This document shows, piece after piece, positions 13,931 to 20,545 of a stretch of 20,586 nt of DNA (position 1 is the first letter of the stretch; the number at the start of each line of letters is the position of its first letter). A model generated the notes under the pieces. The model saw nothing but the letters and a program-made list of their open reading frames with translations, did no database searches and was not told where the DNA came from. Origin of the DNA: Candidatus Microgenomates bacterium (lineage in GTDB: Bacteria > Patescibacteriota > Microgenomatia > UBA12405 > UBA6130); NCBI GenBank assembly GCA_015485895.1, contig WFSR01000019.1, positions 1-20,586 of the forward strand, in the 5' to 3' direction. The position numbers were made by a program, and so were the translations under genes.

Positions 13931-14762
13931 AATAAATTAGCCCCTGGTGGGTTAACAAAACTAATAACAGTAAAGCTAAAAGCAAACCAGCATGGGCAGC
14001 GTTACGCCCCGTCATGCGATAAAGATGATAGCGATGCGCAAACCAGCTATCAGTGGCAAGCACACCTAGAAGAACACCAATTAGTAGAATTGCTCCAGCT
14101 TTTATTACCCGGAAAGGGTTAACCTTTATCCCAGCCACTTCCCGAGGGACTTTAGGTAACTTGGCTGGTACTATTACTTTTTCCCCTTTGTTACCTACAG
14201 GCGCCCCAAAAAGTTGGACAATGAGAGTCGTTCTCACTCCATTTAGTTCTCCTCGAGCCACGGCTACGCCAATATCCCGAAAGCGGGCATCAAGGATATT
14301 GTCACGATGGGTAGGAGAAGCCATCCAAGCTTGGACTACACTATCAGCATCGGTAAAATCCTTGGCTAAATTTTCTCCGGCAACAGTATAGCGATAATCT
14401 ACCTCTTGGAAAAATGACCATGGGGTTCGCCCTGATGGTGAGACATGAGCCCAATAGTTAAAAGCAAACATGTCGGCCGCTTTCCGCCGAGCAGCCTCAT
14501 TAAGTAGTTTATTAATCCGCAAAGCAGGTAGGCCCATCTGCCGGCGCATTTTATTTGTTAAAGTAACAATTTTCTCCGGAGTAATATCGGAAGAGTAACC
14601 TAAAACACCGGGGTGGACTAAGGGAAAAAGATGGAAAACTAATTGGCCAAGCAAGATAACAATAACTAAACTGGTCAATATCTCTGGATGAAGCAATTTG
14701 GCTCGCCAGCCATTTTTAGCAGTTGGCAAAAACCAGTCAACAAGCCTCTTCATTATTTGCAT
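13929..14762 (-). CDS. Membrane-anchored CAP-domain protein (YkwD/SCP-like)
   Basis: The protein is about 277 residues from ATG 14762. One helix (about 29-50, ILTSLVIVILLGQLVFHLFPL) leads to an outside CAP domain at roughly 62-190: TPEKIVTLTNKMRRQMGLPAL, LNEAARRKAADMFAFNYWAHVSPSGRTPWSFF, AGENLAKDFTDADSVVQAWMASPTHRDNILDARFRDIGVAV. The conserved histidines of the CAP pocket are present. Two C-terminal helices follow (about 217-235 and 255-273). CAP domains in bacteria are surface proteins of mostly unknown biochemical role. A perfect TATAAT at 14769-14774 ends 6 nt before ATG 14762, so the longer frame from 14870 is rejected; ATG 14753 is an alternative start. It is coupled to the three-helix gene. 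Confidence 0.88.
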   Translation of the reverse strand: MQIMKRLVDWFLPTAKNGWRAKLLHPEILTSLVIVILLGQLVFHLFPLVHPGVLGYSSDITPEKIVTLTNKMRRQMGLPALRINKLLNEAARRKAADMFAFNYWAHVSPSGRTPWSFFQEVDYRYTVAGENLAKDFTDADSVVQAWMASPTHRDNILDARFRDIGVAVARGELNGVRTTLIVQLFGAPVGNKGEKVIVPAKLPKVPREVAGIKVNPFRVIKAGAILLIGVLLGVLATDSWFAHRYHLYRMTGRNAAHAGLLLALLLLVLLTHQGLIY

Positions 14763-14768
14763 TATCCC

Positions 14769-14774
14769 ATTATA
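14769..14774 (-). promoter_or_regulatory. -10 box (TATAAT) of the CAP gene
   Basis: A perfect TATAAT sits in the 32-nt gap after the FN3 gene and ends 6 nt before ATG 14762. It gives the CAP-three-helix pair its own transcript. Confidence 0.5.
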
Positions 14775-14794
14775 AGAAGCCTGGTAAAGAAAAT

Positions 14795-15904
14795 CTAGCG
14801 CCGGTGCCAAAGCCAAAAAAGAGAAAGTGCAAAACTGGTACCCGCTAAACCTACCCCTAATCGGGCCCAAGGAGAGTATTTATTTCGTTTTGTTCCTAAA
14901 CTAGACCCCGATTCTTGTTTTCTTCCACCGCCAATTTTCCCTTCTGGCGTTTTCTTACCCAATACCTGGAAGCCAGCGGCTGGTTGGTTAGGAACAGGGC
15001 CAACCGCCGCGCCGCCAGCCATCACCGTAGCCTCGCCAGAATCACTACTCCAGGCGCAACCATGGGCGGCCCGAGCAGCAAAATAATAACGTTGGCCAGG
15101 AGCCAAGCCCGACACTAAATAGTGCTCAGCTTTACCAACATTAAGATTGCCGTAAAGATAGTGGTGGCTAACTAGACCATAAACGACGGCATAGTGATCC
15201 TCTGGGCCACCTCCCGACTGCCAGCTGAGCAAAACCTGGCCATATCCAGCTGGGACTGCTGTCAAATTTTGCGGTGCTGGCGGGGCTGTATCCGAACAAG
15301 TAGCCGCTCCTGTGGCACCTTCCCCACTGTTGGTAGTTATGGCCGTTGAAGATTTTGTAGTTATTGTCGGTGTTAAAGTCAGCGTTAGAGTAGGTATTGG
15401 GGTAATAACCGGCGAAGAGCCGAAAAGAAGGGTAAAAATTAAAGTTTTTCCCTGATATTCGTTTCCGGCTAAAGGATCCATTGTGGCCGAAAAATACAAT
15501 CTGTCTCGCCCGTTAGGAGCCAAATTAAATTGACTAGTAGGCAACTCGACCCCTGTTTGGGCCAGATTGGCTAAAGTACGAACATCGGCACCACAGCCAT
15601 AAAGACAATTACTCGTACCCCTTTCGATTTTATAAATGGAAAAATAAATTTTCTCGGCTAGCTCGCCGGCCTGGGTGGTTGAAAAATTATTGTCGCCAAT
15701 TTGGACTTCGACACCACTCGGAACGTCCTCATCATTTTTTAACTCAACCCATTTTTCTCCCTGTCCACCTACCGAATGGCCGGGAAACCAAATTTCTTGA
15801 GAAGCAAAAATTGGCCCTTGGGGAGCTACCACCTCCAGGCCTGCTGCCCAAACCGCCCCCGGCCAAAAGAAAAACAACCAACTTAAAAACAACAATCTTT
15901 GCAT
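14795..15904 (-). CDS. Secreted camelysin/TasA-like and FN3 protein with C-terminal membrane anchor
   Basis: The 369-residue surface protein has a signal peptide (1-20, ending AVWA), then a beta-rich domain (about 22-155) resembling the camelysin/TasA family: LKNDEDVPSGVEVQI, LAPNGRDRLYFSATMDPLAGNEYQGKTLIFTLLFG. Two cysteines (NCLYGC) may form a disulfide. A Thr/Pro/Leu linker follows (about 160-190), then a fibronectin type III domain (about 205-295, DTAPPAPQNLTAVPAGYGQVLLSWQ ... GLAPGQRYYFAARAAHG), a Gly/Lys-rich stretch and a C-terminal helix (WARLGVGLAGTSFALSLFWLW) with basic tail HRR. Its ATG overlaps the stop of the signal peptidase fusion (TAATG), so both are made together. A role as fibre anchor or minor subunit beside the TasA-like protein is inference. 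Confidence 0.78.
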   Translation of the reverse strand: MQRLLFLSWLFFFWPGAVWAAGLEVVAPQGPIFASQEIWFPGHSVGGQGEKWVELKNDEDVPSGVEVQIGDNNFSTTQAGELAEKIYFSIYKIERGTSNCLYGCGADVRTLANLAQTGVELPTSQFNLAPNGRDRLYFSATMDPLAGNEYQGKTLIFTLLFGSSPVITPIPTLTLTLTPTITTKSSTAITTNSGEGATGAATCSDTAPPAPQNLTAVPAGYGQVLLSWQSGGGPEDHYAVVYGLVSHHYLYGNLNVGKAEHYLVSGLAPGQRYYFAARAAHGCAWSSDSGEATVMAGGAAVGPVPNQPAAGFQVLGKKTPEGKIGGGRKQESGSSLGTKRNKYSPWARLGVGLAGTSFALSLFWLWHRR

Positions 15905-18336
15905 TAGATCGCAAAAGCCTTCTGGTTAATAATAACCGTTGTTCCCTGGCGCAAGGTTAATTTCACCTGATGAGCAGGAATCACATTAGTGACGCAAGTT
16001 CCTCCGCTTGAACAAGTACCCAAATAAAACTCCCGGTCCACTTTACTATTTTCTACTTCTTTAGGCAAAATAGTCCCGGTAATGCCTTTTTCTAAACTCT
16101 GGTCATCAACATAGGTAATTTCATATTCAAGAAGATTACCTTGGCCATAATCAGCCGGGAGATTGTAAACAGTTAATAATATTTTGCCGGTTGTATTGTA
16201 ACGGCTGGTAATATTTGCTGTTAAACTCCCCGGTGCTAATTGCCAACTTCCTAAACCATCGGGATTGCGTGACCAAATTCGGTCATGCTGACTGCCAAGG
16301 TCACCGTAGCTAAATTTGTCTTGGACAACGCCGCTATTGTCTTTCAAATAAATCGTGTCGCCATCATTATTGAGGTAAAAATTATCCTCAAATTTTTGAC
16401 TGGCATGACTTTCAATCGTTGTTGAGCCGCCCACAGCATTGTTAGCCGTTAAAGATATACAATGGCCATCGTCGTCACAAATCTGCCAGCCGGCCACATC
16501 TTGGTCATTCTCGCTGTTGTTGTAAAGCTCGACCCATTCACTATTGCTATCGCTCGGAGCAGCGGAAAAGCAATTAAGAACGACATCAGCCATTACTTTG
16601 GCTTCTAACTTAGTTGGCGCGCTATTGTTGCCAGCTAAATCAGTCGCCTGGGCCGAAACGGTAGCCTCGCCGCTAGCAAGGGTAGTAGGCATCCCATCAA
16701 AATCTTCATCACCACCGTTATTTACTTGATAAGTCGCCTGGTCCACCCCCGAACCCGACGCATCATGAACATCCAGACTCACTTCAGCATTAGCAGTCAT
16801 TCGGGGGTCCAGAAAATGAAGCTCGATATTACTGAGGTAGGCCCAGCTCCGCCCTGGCCCAGCCGGGTTTTGGTGACTTTGAAGACGGAAATCTAGGTCC
16901 ACTTCTTGGCCCTGAAAAGCCTGGAGATTAGCCGTCAAGCGGCGCCAGCCGGAATCACCTTGCCAGCCAGCCCAACTATCACCATTGTAAAGATCGTCAT
17001 TTTCTTCGCTACCAGTTTTTAACAAAACTTTCTTCCCTTGTCGCCGACTTTCAACTGCTACTGCAAATTGGTCATAATCCACTGTATCCTCACTCAACAT
17101 CCGATAGTTAAATTGTAAATAAGGAACTGCACTTGCCGGAATTGTTACCTCGCGCTTTAGGAAATCCTTGCCTGTCTTATCTTGGCTCCGAAAGCCTAAT
17201 TCAAACATCTGGCCGCCTTTATCGGCCACCACCGGGTTATCATCAAGGTCTTTGCCCTCAGCGACTATATGATGATCGCCATCCCCACCAGCTGTCCATC
17301 CTTCCATACCACGCTGAAAATCCCCATTAGTTAGGGCAGATGTGCCTTGCCAAAGCGTCTCGCCAGGTGTGGGCACTACCAAAGCCACCGTCGGCGGCTG
17401 AGTATCATATTGCAACTGGAATAAATGATCGTCGCCGGCTAAGAATGAAGCCACATTTTCTAATTCTCCAGCACTTTGATCATCGTCTATGCCATTCCCA
17501 TTTTTGTCTTCCTTCCAACCAGCATTGTCCACCGCCACTGTTAAAAAACGGTAAACGCCATCACCGTTGGGAAAAGAAAAGATAAATTCTCCATCTTGTC
17601 CCAAACCATAATATTGCCAATTTCCATCGTTATAAGAAAACCATAAACCCACCCGGTTAACACCACTACTAGAATCATCGGCATGATAAAGGAGATGCAC
17701 CGGCTGATTAGTAACATCTATAACCGGATCACCCTGGTCGTTTTCAGCCTCATCAATTGCCGAAGTCGGCCGTTCCCAATCACCGGCAGTGAAAGTATTT
17801 TGATTACTCTGGCCTTGGTCGCTAAAAAGCCCCTGTGAATAACTAATATTTAAAGCCAAACCACCGCCAATCAAAGTTAGTATCGCCGCCCCAATCAACA
17901 ATTTTGAAACGATATGCCGAGAACGCACTTTCTCCCACAAAATTCCCAATACTAGAAGAATAAATACACCCCAGAAAAGACCAGGCAAGGAAAAAGCAAA
18001 ACGGTGAAAAACCAAAAGTAAATAACCCACCTTAGGGATAATAAAGACCACATTACCCAAAATTGCCTGTTCGGCGACTGGCATATCGGCAACATTGTTG
18101 GCATCGCCCCGAGTAATAAATTTCCCTTTTTCCTCTTGTATCAAGCGATGGGTAACGACTTTCCCCTGTGAATTTTGGTAAGAAATGATTTCGCCAACTT
18201 GATATTGCTGGCGGGGCACGGCTATTACTAGAGAACCTGGCTTAATTGCCGGCGCCATCGAACCACTTATTACCACCCAAAGGTGGAGCCCTAACAACAT
18301 TTGTATTAATTGCCCCATACCGGCCAAGTAGTCCAT
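15904..18336 (-). CDS. SipW-type signal peptidase fused to a large secreted lamin-tail-domain protein
   Basis: The 810-residue protein starts as an ER/SipW-type (S26B) signal peptidase: S26 in SGSMAPAIKPGS, H63 in VVTHRL (His in place of the bacterial Lys), and D78 and D84 in RGDANNVADMPV. Helices at about 95-110, 116-134 and 146-166 follow. The third runs into LIGGG and then LFSDQGQSNQNTFTAGDW (170-187), the type of signal and mature start seen in TasA-family substrates. The outside part has beta domains (about 195-310, including the Ca-loop-like DKNGNGIDDD), a jelly-roll-like domain (337-508), a cadherin/Big-like repeat (about 515-580), a lamin-tail domain (about 585-690) and a C-terminal beta segment, without an anchor. 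Peptidase and probable substrate are thus in one chain. ATG 18336 lies in a hairpin; ATG 18318 is possible. Confidence 0.85.
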   Translation of the reverse strand: MDYLAGMGQLIQMLLGLHLWVVISGSMAPAIKPGSLVIAVPRQQYQVGEIISYQNSQGKVVTHRLIQEEKGKFITRGDANNVADMPVAEQAILGNVVFIIPKVGYLLLVFHRFAFSLPGLFWGVFILLVLGILWEKVRSRHIVSKLLIGAAILTLIGGGLALNISYSQGLFSDQGQSNQNTFTAGDWERPTSAIDEAENDQGDPVIDVTNQPVHLLYHADDSSSGVNRVGLWFSYNDGNWQYYGLGQDGEFIFSFPNGDGVYRFLTVAVDNAGWKEDKNGNGIDDDQSAGELENVASFLAGDDHLFQLQYDTQPPTVALVVPTPGETLWQGTSALTNGDFQRGMEGWTAGGDGDHHIVAEGKDLDDNPVVADKGGQMFELGFRSQDKTGKDFLKREVTIPASAVPYLQFNYRMLSEDTVDYDQFAVAVESRRQGKKVLLKTGSEENDDLYNGDSWAGWQGDSGWRRLTANLQAFQGQEVDLDFRLQSHQNPAGPGRSWAYLSNIELHFLDPRMTANAEVSLDVHDASGSGVDQATYQVNNGGDEDFDGMPTTLASGEATVSAQATDLAGNNSAPTKLEAKVMADVVLNCFSAAPSDSNSEWVELYNNSENDQDVAGWQICDDDGHCISLTANNAVGGSTTIESHASQKFEDNFYLNNDGDTIYLKDNSGVVQDKFSYGDLGSQHDRIWSRNPDGLGSWQLAPGSLTANITSRYNTTGKILLTVYNLPADYGQGNLLEYEITYVDDQSLEKGITGTILPKEVENSKVDREFYLGTCSSGGTCVTNVIPAHQVKLTLRQGTTVIINQKAFAI

Positions 18337-18351
18337 TCAGCTGGACTACTT
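18326..18351 (-). promoter_or_regulatory. 9-bp hairpin enclosing the start codon of the signal peptidase fusion
   Basis: AAGTAGTCC and GGACTACTT form a perfect 9-bp stem with an 8-nt loop. In the mRNA the AUG at 18336-18334 begins at the loop end and enters the 3' stem strand. No Shine-Dalgarno site is visible, and no U-run follows, so it is not a typical terminator. It sits between the TasA-like stop (18367) and the fusion start, where it could lower translation of the peptidase. Confidence 0.6.
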
Positions 18352-18366
18352 AGACAGCGGCAATTA

Positions 18367-18945
18367 TTACTGCTGCGTTAATGTCCCCGTAATTGTAACC
18401 GTGCAACTTTGATCCTGGAAGGTATTTGGAGTGCTCGCGTCAAGCTGGACACCAATGCTTAATGTATGATAGACATCTAAATCTGCCAACGTTAAGCCTT
18501 CAATCCCCGCTCCATTGTTCAAAGTGGCCCAATCATCTAAATCCAAAATATTGTTATGGTTCAAATCCTGAAGAGCACTAGTTAAAAGATCATCAGAGCC
18601 GTAGGTTAATTTTGTTAACTTCAGATATTTGGCCATACCGGTTGCAGAACAGGTATTAATTATAGCTATAGACAAGTGCTTGCCTTCTATAGTTCCGCTG
18701 TTGCGAAATTTTATAATTCCCGCTACTGGCGTTCCTCCAGGAGCCATATTTTTGCCAACTATACTTTCATTGACACTATCTGCTCCTTCTCCACTTCCAT
18801 CATTAGAAAGTTTCAGATCTAATGTCCCAGCAGCAAGAGCATTGTCGGTAGAAGCACCCTGATCGCTAAAATAAGCGTGAGTTACTCCTACCGCAGCAGC
18901 AGCAACACTTATCAAGAGAAACAACTGGAATAATATTCGTTTCAT
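18367..18945 (-). CDS. TasA/camelysin-like secreted fibre protein
   Basis: The 192-residue protein has a SipW-type signal peptide (1-24, KRILFQLFLLISVAAAAVGVTHA) followed by YFSDQGASTDNALAAGTLDLKLS, the typical mature start of TasA/CalY proteins. The body (about 40-190) is beta-rich, with MAPGGTPVAGIIKFRNSGTIEGKHLSI and a final SIGVQLDASTPNTFQDQSCTVTITGTL. Residues in DLNHNNILDLDD form an EF-hand/dockerin-like calcium loop inserted in the domain. Relatives assemble into extracellular fibres after SipW cleavage. The start is ATG 18945, preceded by the strong AAGGGGGTGA Shine-Dalgarno (18951-18960). The fused SipW-type peptidase follows after 30 nt and shares the FSDQG motif, so enzyme and substrate are linked. 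Confidence 0.87.
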   Translation of the reverse strand: MKRILFQLFLLISVAAAAVGVTHAYFSDQGASTDNALAAGTLDLKLSNDGSGEGADSVNESIVGKNMAPGGTPVAGIIKFRNSGTIEGKHLSIAIINTCSATGMAKYLKLTKLTYGSDDLLTSALQDLNHNNILDLDDWATLNNGAGIEGLTLADLDVYHTLSIGVQLDASTPNTFQDQSCTVTITGTLTQQ

Positions 18946-18950
18946 TTTTC

Positions 18951-18960
18951 TCACCCCCTT
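18951..18960 (-). promoter_or_regulatory. Strong Shine-Dalgarno site of the TasA-like gene
   Basis: AAGGGGGTGA is nearly complementary to the 16S rRNA 3' end and lies 5 nt before ATG 18945. It is the longest ribosome binding site in the window and implies high expression. Confidence 0.75.
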
Positions 18961-18976
18961 TCTGTTTTCAACCACT

Positions 18977-18997
18977 AAAAAAGCGCCTTGTGGCGCT
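18977..18997 (-). terminator. Rho-independent terminator, possible leader attenuator upstream of the TasA-like gene
   Basis: On the minus strand AGCGCC-ACAA-GGCGCT forms a 6-bp GC-rich stem followed by TTTTT. It would end transcripts from the VanZ-like gene. Promoter-like elements (TATGAT 19036-19041, GATAAT-like sequence near 19015) lie upstream of it and none is clear downstream, so it may also act as an attenuator in the TasA-like leader. Confidence 0.7.
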
Positions 18998-19074
18998 CAT
19001 AATAAAGAAAAATTATCACGGGGCAAGTTGTTGTCATCATACTAAAATAAAACTAACACCCGCCTTTTCCTTTG

Positions 19075-19428
19075 TCAAGACTTTATTATGTCAAGACTTT
19101 TTAGTTGCCCTTCCCACCAAAAGCGCAGCCAGTAATAAGCGATAAAAATGCCTAAGGTATCGATAAATACGTCTCGCAGGCAACCATGGCGGGTGGGAAC
19201 AAAATGTTGGTGAAATTCATCTAAGGCACCGTAAAAGACAGCCAAAAGAAAGGCCTCACGCCAGCGGTGGCGGTGCGGAAAAAGGGCTAAATCCCAAAGT
19301 AAAAAAAGAATCCCATATTCAATCACATGGAGCGTCTTAAAAAAGAGAAAACTAAGCCAATAACTTTGGCTAACAGTAATCCGCTGCTGTGAAGAGAGAT
19401 AAAAAATAAAAAGCATCCAGAAAGTCAC
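19075..19428 (-). CDS. VanZ-like membrane protein
   Basis: The 117-residue protein has about four hydrophobic helices and the VanZ-family pattern: FIFYLSSQ in helix one, KTLHVIEYGILFLL, then YGALDEFHQHFVPTRHGCLRDVFIDTLGIFIAYY, with the conserved D-E-x-H-Q, FVP-R and D-x-x-x-D-x-x-G. The VanZ family includes teicoplanin-resistance factors, but most members have no known function. The annotated start is GTG 19428, 10 nt after the preceding gene. However, the in-frame codons before it read KKIGRYLP, which continues the usual VanZ N-terminus (RYLPV-xx-W), and no standard start codon exists before an in-frame TAG. A CTG or ATT start overlapping the upstream gene is possible. Confidence 0.82.
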   Translation of the reverse strand: MTFWMLFIFYLSSQQRITVSQSYWLSFLFFKTLHVIEYGILFLLWDLALFPHRHRWREAFLLAVFYGALDEFHQHFVPTRHGCLRDVFIDTLGIFIAYYWLRFWWEGQLKSLDIIKS

Positions 19429-19438
19429 TGGTAAATAT

Positions 19439-20545
19439 CTACCAATCTTTTTCAGCTGCTACCCCGCTTCCGTTTTTCAAAATAAAGTAACTCCCTATCA
19501 TCGTAACTCCACTGCCAACAAAAATCAACGGCAAGGCTAAGTTGGGACTAACCTTTTTATTCTTTACCCTCGAAGCAGCAGAACTCACTTGTGCCCCTTT
19601 TACTTCCCCTTCGGATGAGATCGACGCTACTCTCAGTATACCTGAAACAGTAGCCATCGCAGATGGCAGTAATAAAGGTGTAGGAGCTAAACTTGGCGTC
19701 GGCGAAATAATTAGTTGAAGCATTGGCTGTTGCTGGTAATTATTGTTACCCACAAAATTGTTAGTCCACTGCCAATCTTGATAACCATCCTTGCGGATAT
19801 TAATTTGGTGCTGCCCTAAATGACAGGCCACTTGACGATCGGGATCACAGTAGCAACCAGGGCAAAAATGTAATGTTTCCGGCAAATAATGGTGAATATA
19901 TTGGCCATCAATATAAATTTTAGCGTTATTTATTTCCCGACCACTTTCATCTTTAGCTATCAAAAGATGGCAAATAGCTGTCAAATTCGGTGTTGGGGTT
20001 GGTGAAGACGGAATAGTTGGCGAAGGTACCATAGTTGGTAACGGCGAACTAGTAGGCAGCGGCGTCGGTATCGGAGTGGCCGTAGATATCGGTCCCGGAT
20101 TAACTACCAAGCTAAGTTCCTGCGAATCATAATAATTGTTCCCCCCAACCTTCTTAATCCTTACCTTATAAACGGCGTCTCCTTCAAAATCATCATAAAA
20201 CTTATTGCTAGCTGTTAGTTGGCCGCTGCCGCTTGCATCAGATAACACCTCCGGCATACTGTCCCAGGAGCCATTCCAAGCCAGCCAACTCTGGCCATCT
20301 TGTCCCAGAGTATATAACTTCTGTAAATTAGAAGCCGGAGAACCACCCAAGGCCTTTACTTTGTATTTCGCAGCCGGCTCTAAATTCGAGAGCAAAATCA
20401 CAACATCAAATTTTGCCGAAGCGGTAGCTACATCCGGTAAGCCAACGACACTAATTACCGGAGCGGCAAAAACAGGGGGCAAAAATGAAAAATTAATGAA
20501 TAATAAAACAATTAACCAATAGCAAAAACAAAAAACCTTGGGCAT
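19439..20545 (-). CDS. Secreted PEGA-like surface protein with Ser/Thr/Pro linkers and C-terminal membrane anchor
   Basis: The 368-residue protein has an N-terminal signal peptide (about 1-28, ending VFAAP), a beta domain (about 30-150, with LSNLEPAAKYKVKALGG and YTLGQDGQSWLAWNGSW), a TPIPTP-type linker (about 152-190), and a PEGA-like carbohydrate-binding-type domain (about 193-270). In the PEGA-like part, AKIYIDGQYIHH and GQHQINIRKDGYQDW flank a cysteine-rich insert with C-x2-C-x-C-x6-C spacing (CPGCYCDPDRQVAC). A second Pro-rich linker and a C-terminal helix (LALPLIFVGSGVTMIGSYFIL) follow. It is probably a surface-exposed anchored protein. It is first in the minus-strand surface cluster and 10 nt before the VanZ-like gene. 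No close Shine-Dalgarno precedes ATG 20545; GGAG lies 12 nt before it. Confidence 0.75.
   Translation of the reverse strand: MPKVFCFCYWLIVLLFINFSFLPPVFAAPVISVVGLPDVATASAKFDVVILLSNLEPAAKYKVKALGGSPASNLQKLYTLGQDGQSWLAWNGSWDSMPEVLSDASGSGQLTASNKFYDDFEGDAVYKVRIKKVGGNNYYDSQELSLVVNPGPISTATPIPTPLPTSSPLPTMVPSPTIPSSPTPTPNLTAICHLLIAKDESGREINNAKIYIDGQYIHHYLPETLHFCPGCYCDPDRQVACHLGQHQINIRKDGYQDWQWTNNFVGNNNYQQQPMLQLIISPTPSLAPTPLLLPSAMATVSGILRVASISSEGEVKGAQVSSAASRVKNKKVSPNLALPLIFVGSGVTMIGSYFILKNGSGVAAEKDW

Noticed and set aside
14053..14391. Plus-strand frame of 112 codons rich in Ser, Thr, Arg and Pro
   Set aside because: It is antisense to the CAP domain; its composition reflects the complementary codons, not a real protein.
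14763..14870. Upstream extension of the CAP gene to a start at 14870
   Set aside because: It would overlap the FN3 gene by 76 nt and run through a perfect TATAAT. The peptide before the first membrane helix gains no recognisable feature.
20205..20522. Plus-strand frame of 105 codons
   Set aside because: It is antisense to the signal peptide and first domain of the PEGA protein.
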